Part shown: positions 24,735-36,411 of the stretch, piece by piece
How the letters are laid out: each line of letters begins with the position of its first letter
How positions within the stretch are numbered: the first letter of the stretch is position 1
Origin: Bisporella sp. PMI_857
Lineage: Eukaryota; Ascomycota; Leotiomycetes; Helotiales; Helotiaceae
Reading direction: 5' to 3'
DNA: 64,000 nucleotides
NCBI GenBank assembly: GCA_021307315.1
Contig: JAJSPD010000003.1
Span: 124,001 to 188,000 of the forward strand
Position numbers and translations under genes: made by a program
Notes under the pieces: model-generated
The model's input: only the letters and a program-made list of their open reading frames with translations
Told to the model about the DNA's origin: nothing
Database searches by the model: none

Positions 24735-26744
24735 CTATTTCAACACAAAATCCTCCAAATTCAATCTGTGGCAATGACTTCTCTCTCCAAATAGCTCCCC
24801 ATACATGATTCCATGTACATAAGCCTCACCCATGAACCTCCATCTACCCTCCACGCTATGTCTCCTCAACACGTAAGGAAACTTCGCTCCCTTAAAAATG
24901 GCTATCACATCACCCGCCTCCGATCTAGCAGGACCCAAGCCCACAAGGCCGTTAGCCAGAAGAATCGGTCTACGGTAAGTCTGAAAACTCAACATATTAT
25001 ACGTGCCAACTACGTCGAGAGTCTGTGCGCCACCCGTAGCGCCACCAGATTTACCGCTGCTGATTTCTTCTCTCACACCATCGTACCCCGATTTAACATT
25101 ATCAAAGTAGCGGCCTTCGGAAGGAGACTCAGCCGCGTGGCGCACAAAGCCAATTCCGTATTGCTCCATATCTGCGACTGGGACGCGGATGGATGCCGTC
25201 TTACGGTCTTCTGGGTTGGGATAAGGATCTGATATCTGTGATGAGGAGACGAGTTTGTCGTCAGAGAGCTTGCAAAGCTCGAGGATGTTGTCTAGATAAA
25301 TTGGAAGGTCTGGATATTTGAAATTTAGTGGCGCTGAAGTAGGACACCACGGGTTGGGCGCGACGCGTTCGATCGTGTCGAGGAGATATCCAGAGAGTCT
25401 AATCTCGTCCTTACCCAGCAGATCAACCTGTGGTGGGGATTCATGTGGTGCAGAACCCGAAGCCTTGAAAGACGTATCCCAAGGCAATTGCCCACATGGC
25501 CTCAGGAGATCTTTCCTCCAATCCGGCACCCAGCTCGGAAATTCATTCTGTTCTTCATGATACTGTGAAAAACTCAGCACATCTACATCTCCATTCTCTA
25601 TCATTCTGCGCGCTGCAGTCGTGTAAACATCCACGCATCTTGAATCTTTGCTATAGTTAGGAATAATCCGCAGCATCTCGAAATCACTTGCCATGCCAAG
25701 TAAAGCAAAGACTCGATCCCTGTCATCCGTAGCATGCGATGCGTTGCCAACGTGCACGTTTGCTAGAAGCTTGATTAATGACATGAAGACATTGCCGCTA
25801 CCTCTAGAATGATACCGCAATCGCATTCCAGAGATGCGAGTGGGCTGCCCATCCAAGCCGTTACTGGTAATTCCCATAAACAGGTTGTAGAGTTCAGTGA
25901 CATCTTGTGTCGCTATTATGCTCACGATGTGCGTGTGGAGCTTTTGTGCAATATTAACGGTCATCAGCGCGAGGTAGAGGAGCATGGCATGAAAATGGTC
26001 GTATGGAATTGTCTGGTTACCACACAGGATTGAGACGGATTTTGAGACGATGTATTCTTGCAATATCCAGACGCGTCGCCAATATGGCCGCTCTGAAATA
26101 GCTTTGCAGCCTTTCAAGAACTCCAGCGTCCCGGGAAGATCGAGATATGCCGCGTCGAAATAATCAGCCAGAGAGTCGTTGATGTTTTTGTCGAGCCTGC
26201 TATACTCCTCGCTCGCGCTAGGCGGTAACCTTGCAAATTGAATCATCATGTCGCGAATGCCATTCTCATTGATTGACTTCCCTATTGTTTCAAGCTGCTT
26301 AATAATCTCGTCACTGGTATCATCTGCTGGTCCAAGCCAGAGAATCGTCTTCGCGGCATCAGAGTAGATATCCCTCATCTGCCCCACCTGATCTCCCTTC
26401 TCTGCATTGTCACTCTGATTGATACATAGCGCATCTATCCAGAGGAATGTATCAATAGAATCTTCACGAATGTGTGTTAGAGCATCATGAAGATTCTTGG
26501 TCACTTGTACTTCGTGGCCATCGACCACTATGGGAGCGGTTTGTCTAGCGTCTCCCCACGTATAAGAAAGTGCTTCGTAGTATGGTTTCTCTCCTCGGTA
26601 TGCGTGTTTAAGCTCGCAGAAGATCGGGACCTTATCGGCACTCAAAGGGCTGGAGCCAACTGTGTGAATAGATGAGTTGAGTGAGTGCAAACGTAGAATT
26701 CGGAATTCAAGATTCTCGGGATTTAGTGGACGGTGGATCCCCAT
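24735..26744 (-). CDS. HET-domain (heterokaryon incompatibility) protein, 669 aa
   Basis: Single-exon gene. The HET domain spans about residues 54-240: YYEALSYTWGD (56-65), then NLHDALTHIRE, LWIDALCINQSD (101-112), KGDQVGQMRDIYSDAAKTILWLGP (117-139), and SERPYWRRVWILQEYIVSK. HET domains in Pezizomycotina trigger vegetative incompatibility and regulated cell death when non-self partners meet; many genomes carry dozens of uncharacterised copies. The region after the domain includes DRVFALLGMASD, the usual HET continuation, and a C-terminal segment FGERSHCHRLNLEDFVLK. No NACHT, WD or TPR repeats follow, so it is a stand-alone HET protein. The start is the only plausible ATG. The reading frame is intact from start to stop. 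Confidence 0.93.
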   Translation of the reverse strand: MGIHRPLNPENLEFRILRLHSLNSSIHTVGSSPLSADKVPIFCELKHAYRGEKPYYEALSYTWGDARQTAPIVVDGHEVQVTKNLHDALTHIREDSIDTFLWIDALCINQSDNAEKGDQVGQMRDIYSDAAKTILWLGPADDTSDEIIKQLETIGKSINENGIRDMMIQFARLPPSASEEYSRLDKNINDSLADYFDAAYLDLPGTLEFLKGCKAISERPYWRRVWILQEYIVSKSVSILCGNQTIPYDHFHAMLLYLALMTVNIAQKLHTHIVSIIATQDVTELYNLFMGITSNGLDGQPTRISGMRLRYHSRGSGNVFMSLIKLLANVHVGNASHATDDRDRVFALLGMASDFEMLRIIPNYSKDSRCVDVYTTAARRMIENGDVDVLSFSQYHEEQNEFPSWVPDWRKDLLRPCGQLPWDTSFKASGSAPHESPPQVDLLGKDEIRLSGYLLDTIERVAPNPWCPTSAPLNFKYPDLPIYLDNILELCKLSDDKLVSSSQISDPYPNPEDRKTASIRVPVADMEQYGIGFVRHAAESPSEGRYFDNVKSGYDGVREEISSGKSGGATGGAQTLDVVGTYNMLSFQTYRRPILLANGLVGLGPARSEAGDVIAIFKGAKFPYVLRRHSVEGRWRFMGEAYVHGIMYGELFGERSHCHRLNLEDFVLK

Positions 26745-29700
26745 CTCATTCTAAACTCCAGATTTTCTCCCTAGCTTAGAACTTGGAACTTCAGTATCGA
26801 TCATGAGCCTTGCTCAACTCGTTGTGATGGACGATAGTGACTTGCGAATAATTGTTCGTTGTCATGAATTCGCCAAGAAAAGTGGCTTTTCTCGCTTTCA
26901 GCTTTCAGTTTTTTAACGAATGAGGAAGCTTGGTCAAGCTGCAATCGAATCAGCAAAAATAGAGTCCCTTGGCCATTGATCCTCAAACTGGAATTGAAAG
27001 TCACCCCACACCCTCAAATCCAGTGTTCCAGAGATGAGTGATGCCCCTATTGGGGCTCGCTTACATTTACAGTAGCCAATCAGAGGTTTCAAGCACCAGC
27101 CTTTCAACACCTAGCCTATCTCTTTATTTTAAACAAAAACATTCAGTTCTTGGACATGCCAACAACAAGGATTGTCCCACTCCTTGAAGGCAAGTTTGAT
27201 ATCTTACCTTCTTTGTATATTCTGTCTACTGTAATGTTTAAAACCTAAACTCCTAGGGAGGCAACAAGGAAAAGGTGCGGCAACATCATCAAAACACAAT
27301 CTACTCCTTGAACTCCATACGGCAGAGCTTCAGATCGTGCGGATGCCAGCAGGGGAATACCAACCACTTTTATAAACTGTGCTTCAAAACTATATACACA
27401 GGCCACTCCACCGGGAGCAGGGCTTTGGCAGCCTCAGAGCAAATATATTGAGTTTCCGAGGAGGCCTGGCTTGCCGGGGGAACTCCTAGGCTCCTGGAAG
27501 TTTTTTTGGGGGGAGGGGGACTTTTGTACAAGTTCGGAAGCCAGAAGTATGTAGGAGATACATGAGCTGTGGGGTTTTATGGGAACACATTTACTTCACA
27601 TACTGAAGCATCAAACCATGTGCTTGTAGCTTGTTCTCCACTACCGCTGTAGTTTCACGCAAGTCCTGCAATACAGTGAACCAAACTCACCCATTGTTGA
27701 ATGCTATGTATAATTGTATAATAAATGTGTGTTTATTGATGGAAGTATGCAATGGTCTAAAGCATCTTCTTACTGTTAATAACCTTGAAGCAAACATCAC
27801 GTCTCCCATCAGGCCCTTCCTTCATTTCTGTAACTAACCATGCGAAAATGTGTAACAATCATAACGTTCTTGTAGCTCAAGGGATATGAATCCAGCTTTT
27901 AGTTAATTAGACATTCCTTATATGACTTAATCAATGATTGAATATAGCATGAAGAAGTACCTTATGCTTATTGTTGGAAGCATACGTAATAAAGCTGTGT
28001 TGACTTGAACTGTTCATCAGCTGTTCTGTTAAACAAAATAATGGGTAGCGGTAAAACTACCTTCAGTAAGCAGAGAAGCCTATAATAGCAACTTTCGCCA
28101 GCTATCCATACGATAAACTATAGAACAGAAATTTAGGGGATGGCAATATTTACAGGTCCTGGTTTGATTTTCACTGGTTCCGCCATTTCTGTAAATAAGT
28201 GTATCAATTTCTTTAAAAAAAGGACACGGAATGTTGATCTTCCTTCAAACTCAGCCTCGACCGCTTCAAAATACTTGCGAAATTGGCGCTATTTGCTAGT
28301 TGTATATTCCATCCCCATTCTATTCTCTAAACGTTCCCTTTCTGGCCACACGAGTGCTGACTAGCTAGGGAAGAGATGGATCTATGGGATCAGGTGCATG
28401 GGGAAACACCACAAGAGACCATGAAGAGGCTGAAATTGGAAAGAGACATGAGGCACAACATAATTATAGGAAATAATTAAAGTATTATATAATAAGTTGC
28501 GCGTTCATTTTCATCCCTGGTATCGCTGGGTCACACAGTTTTCAACAGGTCTTTAGCAGCAGTTATCTCTGATTCTACGACCCGCTAACTCCTTGATAAT
28601 CGGTATGCCGGCCACTTTAGCAATGAGCTAAGGTCGTATAATGTCACTCCGCCCACTAGACCGCCGTAGTATGCTACATAGCTGCCGTAGGCCAAAATTT
28701 ACATCTTCAACGCCAGCCTCTGTTAAGCACCAGCGCAACAGAGGCAAATTTGCTCTCTTCTCACCGCGAAAAAAAATTGCTGGGAGGGTCGTGCGGCATA
28801 ATTCCCTAACAATTTTAAGAGCAGTATTCTCATAGGGATGATAAGAATCAGATTGAAATGTTTCTTGCTGCTGGGAGTCATCGCTGTACGCTGACTGCTT
28901 TTCCGATTTGAATCAGAATCTAGGCTGCCGAGAATCAGTGCTGTAGGCCGACTAGATCCGAGCATGAGAAAATTGAATTGAAATGAGCTCTAGATTCTAG
29001 CTCTACACCAAATCTTCCTTTTATGCCTTCTCTAAATACTAGTTACTATGCCATCCTTACTATTATCATACTACTATCGACTTAAGAGTTATTCCTCTCC
29101 TTATATGCCGCAACAACATCGGCTCAAAAACAACTTTTCCACCTCGTTGGGCTTTCCCTGGTCTGCATACAGACTGCCCAGATTGTGACACGCCCATCTA
29201 TGTCATCATCTATAACCAGGCTATTCAGTATTATATATTGTGCCGGGATGTTGGTTAGAGGATAGAAGAGCGGACAGGTAGGAGCATGAGAGAGGAAAGG
29301 AAGAGAGAGGTGGCAGCAGGAAAAATAACGAGGACAATAGAATCCACATATAATCCAATTTCCGAGCTGACTATGGTGTGAAAATTAAGAATGATATATA
29401 CAGCATCAGTAGAGTATCTTCACTTTGAGGCCCTTGATAAAAGAGTATACCTTCCATTCTCGTGTGGCCACCTACCAAGCCAAGTGCCTCGCTGGCAACG
29501 GACCGATAAGGAGACCCAGTGCAGGCTTTGGAAGGCGGTTTGTTGCTGAACTTTAATGGCTATATATACGAGTTAGTAACTTTGGCTAGCGGATTGGAGG
29601 ATTAGAAGCAGGCCGCAAGGGCGCTGGCTGTAAAGGCCCAAGGTGAAGAAGTGAACTCAAAGGCATCTTATTCAATTGCAATGAATTTAACGAGCGCTAT

Positions 29701-29918
29701 AGGGTACAACGTGTTTCCTGAGAATCGTAGGGCGTGGCGATTGGCGGATTGTGTTGTTGCTTGCCAAGCAGGGGTATTACTACTAGTTCGGCGGGAGGCT
29801 GAAAAGGTGCTGTTTTCCCCCGCACTACTAATATACAGTACAGCTCTTTCTGCCATCAGTTCGGGAAACAAACGGAATACTGTCGGCCCTTCTTGCTTTC
29901 CTCGTATACGGCCTTAGC

Positions 29919-29960
29919 GGGCTTTACAGGGCTTTACAGGGCCTTACAGGCCTTACAGGG
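29919..29960. repeat. Short tandem repeat of about 9-10 bp units
   Basis: Four consecutive near-identical units: two of GGGCTTTACA followed by two of the GGCCTTACA type. The array is about 40 bp long and intergenic. Confidence 0.8.
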
Positions 29961-30218
29961 GCGTGGCAGCGCGCCGCTGGAAATGCTTGCGGGTGCTACT
30001 TCCATCTCCAAAGCTCCCGCCGCTCCAGCCCACCAACATATCAGTTCGGGCGGTAATGGGTTCGCAGACCCTCCCGAGCTATCGTGCTATGGGGTTACTC
30101 TAGGCTCTCCAGTAGTGTCAACTGGCTGTTCCAAGCACCTCAACTCATATATTATCCTCGGTCCGATTGCGATGAGGTAGTTTGCCGCTTGGCAGAGGTG
30201 TTCACCGGCCACAACAGC

Positions 30219-30252
30219 CCTGTCCCTGTCCCTGTTCCTGTTCCTGTTCCTA
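30219..30252. repeat. Hexanucleotide repeat CCCTGT/TCCTGT
   Basis: Consecutive hexamers: first CCCTGT, then TCCTGT variants. It lies about 410 bp upstream of the GH3 start codon. Confidence 0.8.
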
Positions 30253-30663
30253 AGTAGTTTCCTCCCTGGACCATCATCCCCTGGCCTATTCCCCCAGCTA
30301 CCCCAGACCCCACTTTTGGCAGTCTAGTTGGTGACATCACATTAAGGAAGAAGTTTAATACCATCTGATCTGATGAGGGTTCTTGGGGAGCTCGAGCCTG
30401 GCGCTTGTAGTACTGCAGGAGATCAATCGACATGACTAGGCTGTGACTAGCAGCCTGGACGCATCGAAGCATGCTTGTCGGATGCTGCATCGCCATCTGC
30501 TCACACTGCATAAGATCAGAGAACGGCCGAAGCGTCGTCGATCTAATGTTTAATGCGCACTGTGAAGTTCGGTTCTGCTCAGGGTCTGGGCTATAAATCC
30601 GAGATCGCCCACCGCAATGTCTTTTTTTTTCGTTACGCAACTGAACCTTACACAGTCTTCAAC

Positions 30664-33600
30664 ATGTTGTGGGCTTCCTCCTCAGTCACAGTCGTTGCGG
30701 CGTTAGCTGGTCTTGCCAATGGCCAAAACACTGACTTCCAAAAGTCTCCACCAAGCTATCCGGCTCCGTGGGCGCGAGGTGGAAATGGCTGGGACGATGC
30801 CTATAACAAGGCGAAGCAATTCGTCAGTGGGCTGACGCTCCTCGAGAAGGTCAACCTTACCACGGGTGTTGGGTGGTTAGGTGAAGCCTGTGTGGGCAAC
30901 ACCGGATCCATCCCACGTCTCAACTTTGCTGGACTCTGCCTGCAGGATTCACCATTAGGTGTACGGATGGGTAAGCATATGGAGCTTCAATTGATGACTC
31001 TGGACTGACGACTCGCTCAGCGGACAAGGTCTCGGCATTCCCCGCTGGTCAGAACGCAGCGGCAACATGGAGTACTCGAATGATGAAAACTAGAGGTCAG
31101 GCAATGGGTGCTGAAATGAGAGATAAGGGCGTCGATGTTCAACGTAAGATGATTTGGTCCCTTCTGGCGTCTCCTACGAGCTGGGCTGGATGTTAGACTT
31201 CAGGCAATTCCCTGAATCTCTCCCGCCTATCCCTTGCCCCCTAGAAATGGATGAAACACGAATGCTAACTTTTCTCTTTTAGTTGGCCCTGTGGTAGGCT
31301 GCCAGACTCTGTAGATCTTTGAATATGCTAACTCGGGAATATTCAGGCTGGCCCTCTAGGGCGTGTCGCTCTTGGTGGCCGTAACTGGGAAGGTGCGCTG
31401 AATATTCCGAATCATCTACACATCTAGGCTGACAAATTTCAAGGCTTCAGTGTTGACCCAGTTTTAACTGGGGTTGCCATGACCGAAACTATCAAAGGCA
31501 TTCAAGACTCTGGTGTTGTGGCTTGTGCAAAACACTATATCATGAACGAGCAGGAGCACTATAGAGACCTTGTGCACGCAAATGTGGATGATAAAACTAT
31601 GCACGAGCTTTATCTCTGGTATGTACAATCTCAAGGAGTCATTGAGAGTTGTGGGGCTAACATAAGCCTGAAGGCCATTCGCAGACTCCGTCCGTGCTGG
31701 TGTTGGCTCTATCATGGCGTACGTATCCTGCACTGAACACCTCAGGTCTACTTTCTGAAATTTACTAAACATATATGCAGATCTTACAACTTAGTCAATG
31801 ACAGCTACGCCTCTCAAAACTCTTATATCCTCAACTACTTGCTTAAGAACGAACTTGACTTCCAAGGTTTCGGTAAGAGTACACTGGGGAGTACGCTGCA
31901 TCTACCTACTGAACTCTCCTAGTTATGAGTGATTGGTGGGCACAGCACACTGGGGCTGCCTCAGCTCTTGCTGGTCTTGATATGACCATGGCTGGAGACC
32001 AGGGCTTATCCTCAGATAATACATACTGGGGCTCCAACCTTACAGCTTCGGTTCTCAATGGCACAGTTCCCCAATGGCGGTTGGACGACATGGCTGTCAG
32101 AATCATGTCAGCTTTCTACAAAGGTACGACTAAGTCCTATATTACTGGATTATCAGTCTAATTTTGAAAATCGCAGTCGGAAGAGACAAGGTGAGAGTAC
32201 CAACGAACTTCAACTCCTGGTCGTCTGAGACTTTCGGCTACCAACACCCCATGGCCAACGAAGGCTACCAGCAAATTAACTTCCACGTCGATGTCCAAGC
32301 CGACCACAAGAACATTATCCGTGAAATCGGCGCCAAGTCCTCTGTCCTTTTGAAGCACAACAACAATGTCCTTCCACTTAACAACCCAAAGAGCATCGCA
32401 GTCATCGGAGAAGATGCCCACGACAACCCAGCTGGGCCTAACGCATTCGGAGATAGAGGCGGTGACGTCGGTACACTTGCGATGGGATGGGGATCTGGAA
32501 CTACTAACTTCCCGTACTTGATTTCTCCCAACACCGCTCTCAAGGCACAAGCCGCTAAGGACAAGTCTAAGTACGTCAACATTAGCAACAATTACGACTT
32601 CGATGCCATCACTAATGCTATTCGCGGCACCGAAGTCGCTATCGTTTTTGGCAATGCCGATTCTGGAGAAGCGTACATTAATGTAGACGGCAACCAGGGT
32701 GACAGAAACAACATGACCCTCTGGCAAAATGCCGACGCAGTCATCAAGCATGTTGCTTCCCACCATTCCAACGTCGTGGTTGTGCTCCATACCGTGGGCG
32801 CCGTCGAAGTCGAATACATGAGGCTACATCCGAACATTACCGCCCTTCTCTGGGCGGGTCTTCCAGGCCAAGAATCAGGAAACGCCATCACCGACGTTTT
32901 GTACGGCAAGGTCAACCCACAAGCCAAGACCGTTTTCACTTGGGCTAAGAAGCGTGAGGACTATGGCGTTGATATCATTTACGATTCCCCTCTTCCCAAC
33001 CCACAACAAAACTTCAACGAAGGTATTTTCATCGATTATCGCCATTTTGACCGTGCTGGAATCGAACCATCGTATGAATTCGGATATGGTCTTTCATATA
33101 CGACATACCAATACTCCAACCTCCAAATCCAAAAGAACAACCCTGGGCCATACGAGCCAACAACCGGAAAGACAAACCCCGCACCAACATTCGGAAAAAT
33201 CGATATGGATCCCGCCCATGCTGAGTTCCCTGAGGGCTTCCACGCTGTTCCATTCTACATTTATCCTTACCTTGAGGCTGATGTTCCTTACAACAACAGC
33301 GAGGCATGGATCCCAAAAGGAGCGAAGGATTCGTCTCCGCAGCCGAAGGTCCCAGCTGGTGGATCTGGTGGTGGCAATAGGCAGCTTTGGGATGCCCTAT
33401 ATACAGTTTCTTGCACTGTCAAGAACACAGGCAAGGTTAAGGGGACTGAGATTCCTCAGATTGTAAGCCTTCCTTCTCCCCCCTCTTCCCCCCTCAGAAC
33501 ACTAACGATTTCACAGTATGTCAACCTTGGCGGCCCGGACGACCCCAAAGTTGTCCTCCGGGGTTTCACCGAATTAATCCTTGGACCCAATGAGTCCGGG

Positions 33601-33741
33601 ACCTTCACTTACCAGCTCACAAGAAGAGATCTTTCGAACTGGGATACAAAGAGCCAGAACTGGGTTGTCTCGCGTTATCCCAAGACTGTGTATTGTGGTG
33701 CTAGCTCGAGGAATTTGCCCTTAAAGGGGGCTTTGTACTGA
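30664..33741 (+). CDS. Secreted GH3 beta-glucosidase, 836 aa
   Basis: Family 3 glycoside hydrolase that removes terminal beta-linked glucose from cello-oligosaccharides. The signal peptide is residues 1 to about 20 (hydrophobic, ending ANGQ). The ten exons are 30664-30970, 31021-31143, 31283-31293, 31347-31392, 31444-31618, 31674-31718, 31781-31872, 31923-32123, 32177-33462 and 33517-33741; every junction keeps phase and restores family sequence. Exon 3 is only 11 nt (part of QLGPV). The catalytic nucleophile is Asp270 in GFVMSDWWAQH. Upstream landmarks are GVRMADKVSAFPAG, RNWEGFSVDPVLTG, CAKHYIMNEQEHYR and LWPFADSVRAGVGSIMASYN. The second alpha/beta domain includes AVIGEDAHDNP, and the C-terminal fibronectin-III-like domain ends in YPKTVYCGASSRNLPLKG. 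Several N-x-S/T glycosylation sequons are present. Probably extracellular and cellulose/hemicellulose related. Confidence 0.92.
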
Positions 33742-35538
33742 GTAAAAGTGGAAAGTAGCAAAGTTTGCGAGAGATCGTGGCTTTGTGGCTGTTAGTAACA
33801 ATTTACCAAGTATTAGTTATTACACTACATAGCTTTCTCAAGCTCTTTGGGTATTATCGTACCTATTTCTTTGTGTATTTTCGATACCCATCCTAACATA
33901 TATTCCTTTTCAATTTTTGTATAGGTACCCCTCACCAAACTCGCCATACATCTCCGTGGTTCCTAGATCGTTGCTCCGTTCACTTAGAGCATGGAAAGCG
34001 AGTGCTGTAGGATAAGAATAGCTCTGATCTTTTATAGTTGCTTGTAAAGTAAAATCATTACGGATCTCGCTGGATGCCGAACCCCCCAAGTTTCTCCGGT
34101 CCTGATGCGTTGAACCATCAAGGCGTATCTCCTAGCTTGGCCTAGCAATTCCTTAGCGCTCTTAATCCCTTTTATCCTCCTATTGATAGAGATTCAATTA
34201 TGGAGCCAATCAAGTCAATATACCATAATACTACTTTGACAGGATGAGCCCTCCATCCCAGTCTGATACGCCACTGGATTAGCTGCTTTCCGCCAGGTTA
34301 TCCACTGAGAAATTCGAGCGAGCCTTTTTGGTCATGAATGCGAAAGAGCTGTAGGAAAATAAAAGATTTCCAGATCTAAGAAAAAAAGCACCATAGATTC
34401 CATGGTCGCTGCTTGCGAAAAATTAAAAAATTAATAGGTTTATGAGTTTAAAGGTGAGTAGTAGTTCGAGCGTAACAAAACGAAATGAATTAACAAAAAC
34501 AAGGTCTAGCGTATTACAGTCCGCGAATAGCTTAGCTAAAGCGTAAATCGGCATAGTTCTGCTTTGAAATGTGTTTCGGCCTGTGCAGGATAAAGACCAG
34601 GGCGGAGTAGTCTTAATCTTAGAATATGCATATTAATGCAAAGTCGACAAAATGAGCTTCCAATTATTCGAATACTTTACCGCAATCTCATTTGCGCTTA
34701 CCGATGCCTCCAATTTTGGCCTAAACACGGCGAGTTCTCCCCAATAAAAGAATTAAAAAAAAAGGGAATTAAAAAAGGGGAGGGGTGGGAGATACCATCC
34801 AAGTTTTGCCTTCTCTATACCTCTTGTATTATTGATGTTATTGATGTTATTGATAAATTTAGTTTGAATAAAGCCTCTGGTGTGCTGTAAATAATTCTTG
34901 GAAATGTCGATTTTATGGAAGAAGGTACTACTGAGTGGCCGCTCTTTACCACCACCAACCGCCATCTCAATACCCAGTTGTGCTTTATGGGGCTTTAGGC
35001 ATTCTATATCTGAATCGAAAGCTTTCTTTATTAATAATAACTGCTTCTTTCGCTCTAGAAGGCAAAGAACTGTCTGGTTTCGAGGTTCAGGAGTTTGTAG
35101 GTAGGCTTAAAGCAATTAAGATGGCTAGAAGCTTTCTTTTCAGTCGTAGACTTAATCGTATTATCATCTTGATGTCTCTACTACTAGCCTTTTCTCTCCG
35201 TCTCTTGCGCTGTACAGGTTCATGGGATATAACGAGGCTTCTGAAGTATTTTCATTAGAGAGGGGTCCATTTCGGGTCGGCCAATCGACTACGTTGGAGG
35301 CTGTTGGATGTTGTTTGGCTACCTGGAGATTCTTGTTGCAAGCGCTTTGAAGCAACAAGTAACCAACTTCGTGCTTCGCCTTAATGCTATTAACCATGCC
35401 TCACTCCTTCTCTCAAGTTCCTCCTTGATTTCCCTCGAGTGGAGACGAGCGCTGCCTGATCGGCTGTCTGATCATCTGATCGTGCGATCATCTCTTCTGC
35501 TCATCGTCATATACCAAACCTAGCAAAAATCCACCACG
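33742..35538. other. Intergenic AT-rich, 1.8 kb
   Basis: Downstream of the GH3 gene and upstream of the 2EXR gene. It is AT-rich with short homopolymers (34,380-34,790). Overlapping ORFs at 34,936-35,258 (plus) have no family signature and may be remnants. Nothing else is supported. Confidence 0.45.
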
Positions 35539-36411
35539 ATGCGAATCCTGACACGCAAATCCAAAAAAAAGTCTACGCGAAACCTGTCGTTTATGCTTTT
35601 CACAGAGCTTCCACCCGAGTTGAGAATCCAGATCTGGGTCTTCAGCCTTCCGAAGGGACGCATTGTAGGTCTCGAACAATACTATCAATGGATTCCGAGG
35701 CCCATCCAACGAAGTGGCACATCGGCCTCCTCGATTCACGAAATCCAACACACGACTTCGACTAGCCAAGCGAATGACCAAGAGAGCGTTGTAGTGTATA
35801 GATCACAGACTCACGTTCCTACCATCTACGCGGTCTGTCGAGAATCTCGAGCCGTTGTCGAGCAGTTTTACACCAAGGCGTTCGGAACCGAGAATTCCCC
35901 CGGAACGTGGATTGATTTCAGGACGGACGCATTATATCTCCCTCGGGAACTGTGTGAATATGGCAGCGGCTTCTACGAAACTTTTTGGAAGGATATCAAA
36001 CAAGTGAAGAGCCTCGCAATCAGCGGCATTTGGAGCCCATATTCCGAGGATCCCAGCCCGCTCCACCAGCTTGACACCGTAAATGATATCTCAGAGGCTC
36101 TGGCAAAGTTTGGGAACTTGGAATGGCTGATGTTGGTGGATGCTCAGCATGAGCCGGGCCAGACTGCGGATTTGGGCTGGATACCTGGGAAGTCCGCCGA
36201 GGAGTATGAGAAGTGGCTTCGCCAGTGGGCTCACCCTGCGTATTGTATTGGGCAGTACTTGTGGCCATGTTTCTTGTTTGGGACTTTCATAGATGATTCA
36301 GATGGCAGCGGACGGTGGCATGAGGAGCTGCGGAGGAAAGCTCATGCTTGGAAAGAGATGTTTAGGAGCATGTTGTCTACTCGTTGGCGGTTTAGTCGAT
36401 CGTCTCCGTAG
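35539..36411 (+). CDS. 2EXR-domain protein, 290 aa
   Basis: Single exon. The N-terminal 2EXR motif, an F-box-like domain common in Pezizomycotina, is LFTELPPELRIQIWVFSLP (about residues 20-38). It is followed by the second family block with VPTIYAVCRESRAVVEQFY (about 93-111) and the FRTDALYLP segment (about 128-136). This layout is characteristic of the family, whose function is not known; a role as an F-box-like adaptor is inference. A basic start (MRILTRKSKKKSTRN) precedes it. The C-terminus is Trp-rich and helical (WHEELRRKAHAWKEMFRSM). No introns or breaks. Confidence 0.85.
   Translation: MRILTRKSKKKSTRNLSFMLFTELPPELRIQIWVFSLPKGRIVGLEQYYQWIPRPIQRSGTSASSIHEIQHTTSTSQANDQESVVVYRSQTHVPTIYAVCRESRAVVEQFYTKAFGTENSPGTWIDFRTDALYLPRELCEYGSGFYETFWKDIKQVKSLAISGIWSPYSEDPSPLHQLDTVNDISEALAKFGNLEWLMLVDAQHEPGQTADLGWIPGKSAEEYEKWLRQWAHPAYCIGQYLWPCFLFGTFIDDSDGSGRWHEELRRKAHAWKEMFRSMLSTRWRFSRSSP

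Larger units (their letters stand above)
26745..30663. other. Gene-poor AT-rich block, 3.9 kb, possible decayed repeats
   Basis: No credible gene between HET (-) and the GH3 gene (+). Stretches around 27,600-29,600 are AT-rich with many stop codons in all frames. Two short tandem repeats lie at 29,919-29,960 and 30,219-30,252. An ORF at 30152-30640 (minus, 162 aa) abuts the GH3 start and includes a translated GTGTGT-type run; it has no family signature. A stretch beginning near 29,187 (TGTGACACGCCC) has an LTR-like opening, but I found no matching end or internal coding. Confidence 0.4.

Noticed and set aside
29187..29300. LTR-like opening TGTGACACGCCC
   Set aside because: No matching terminal end, target-site duplication or internal retroelement coding was found by eye; not annotated as a mobile element.
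30152..30640. 162-aa minus-strand ORF just upstream of the GH3 start
   Set aside because: No signature; includes a translated hexamer repeat and would leave no room for the GH3 promoter.
32158..32790. 210-aa minus-strand ORF
   Set aside because: Antisense shadow of the GH3 main exon.
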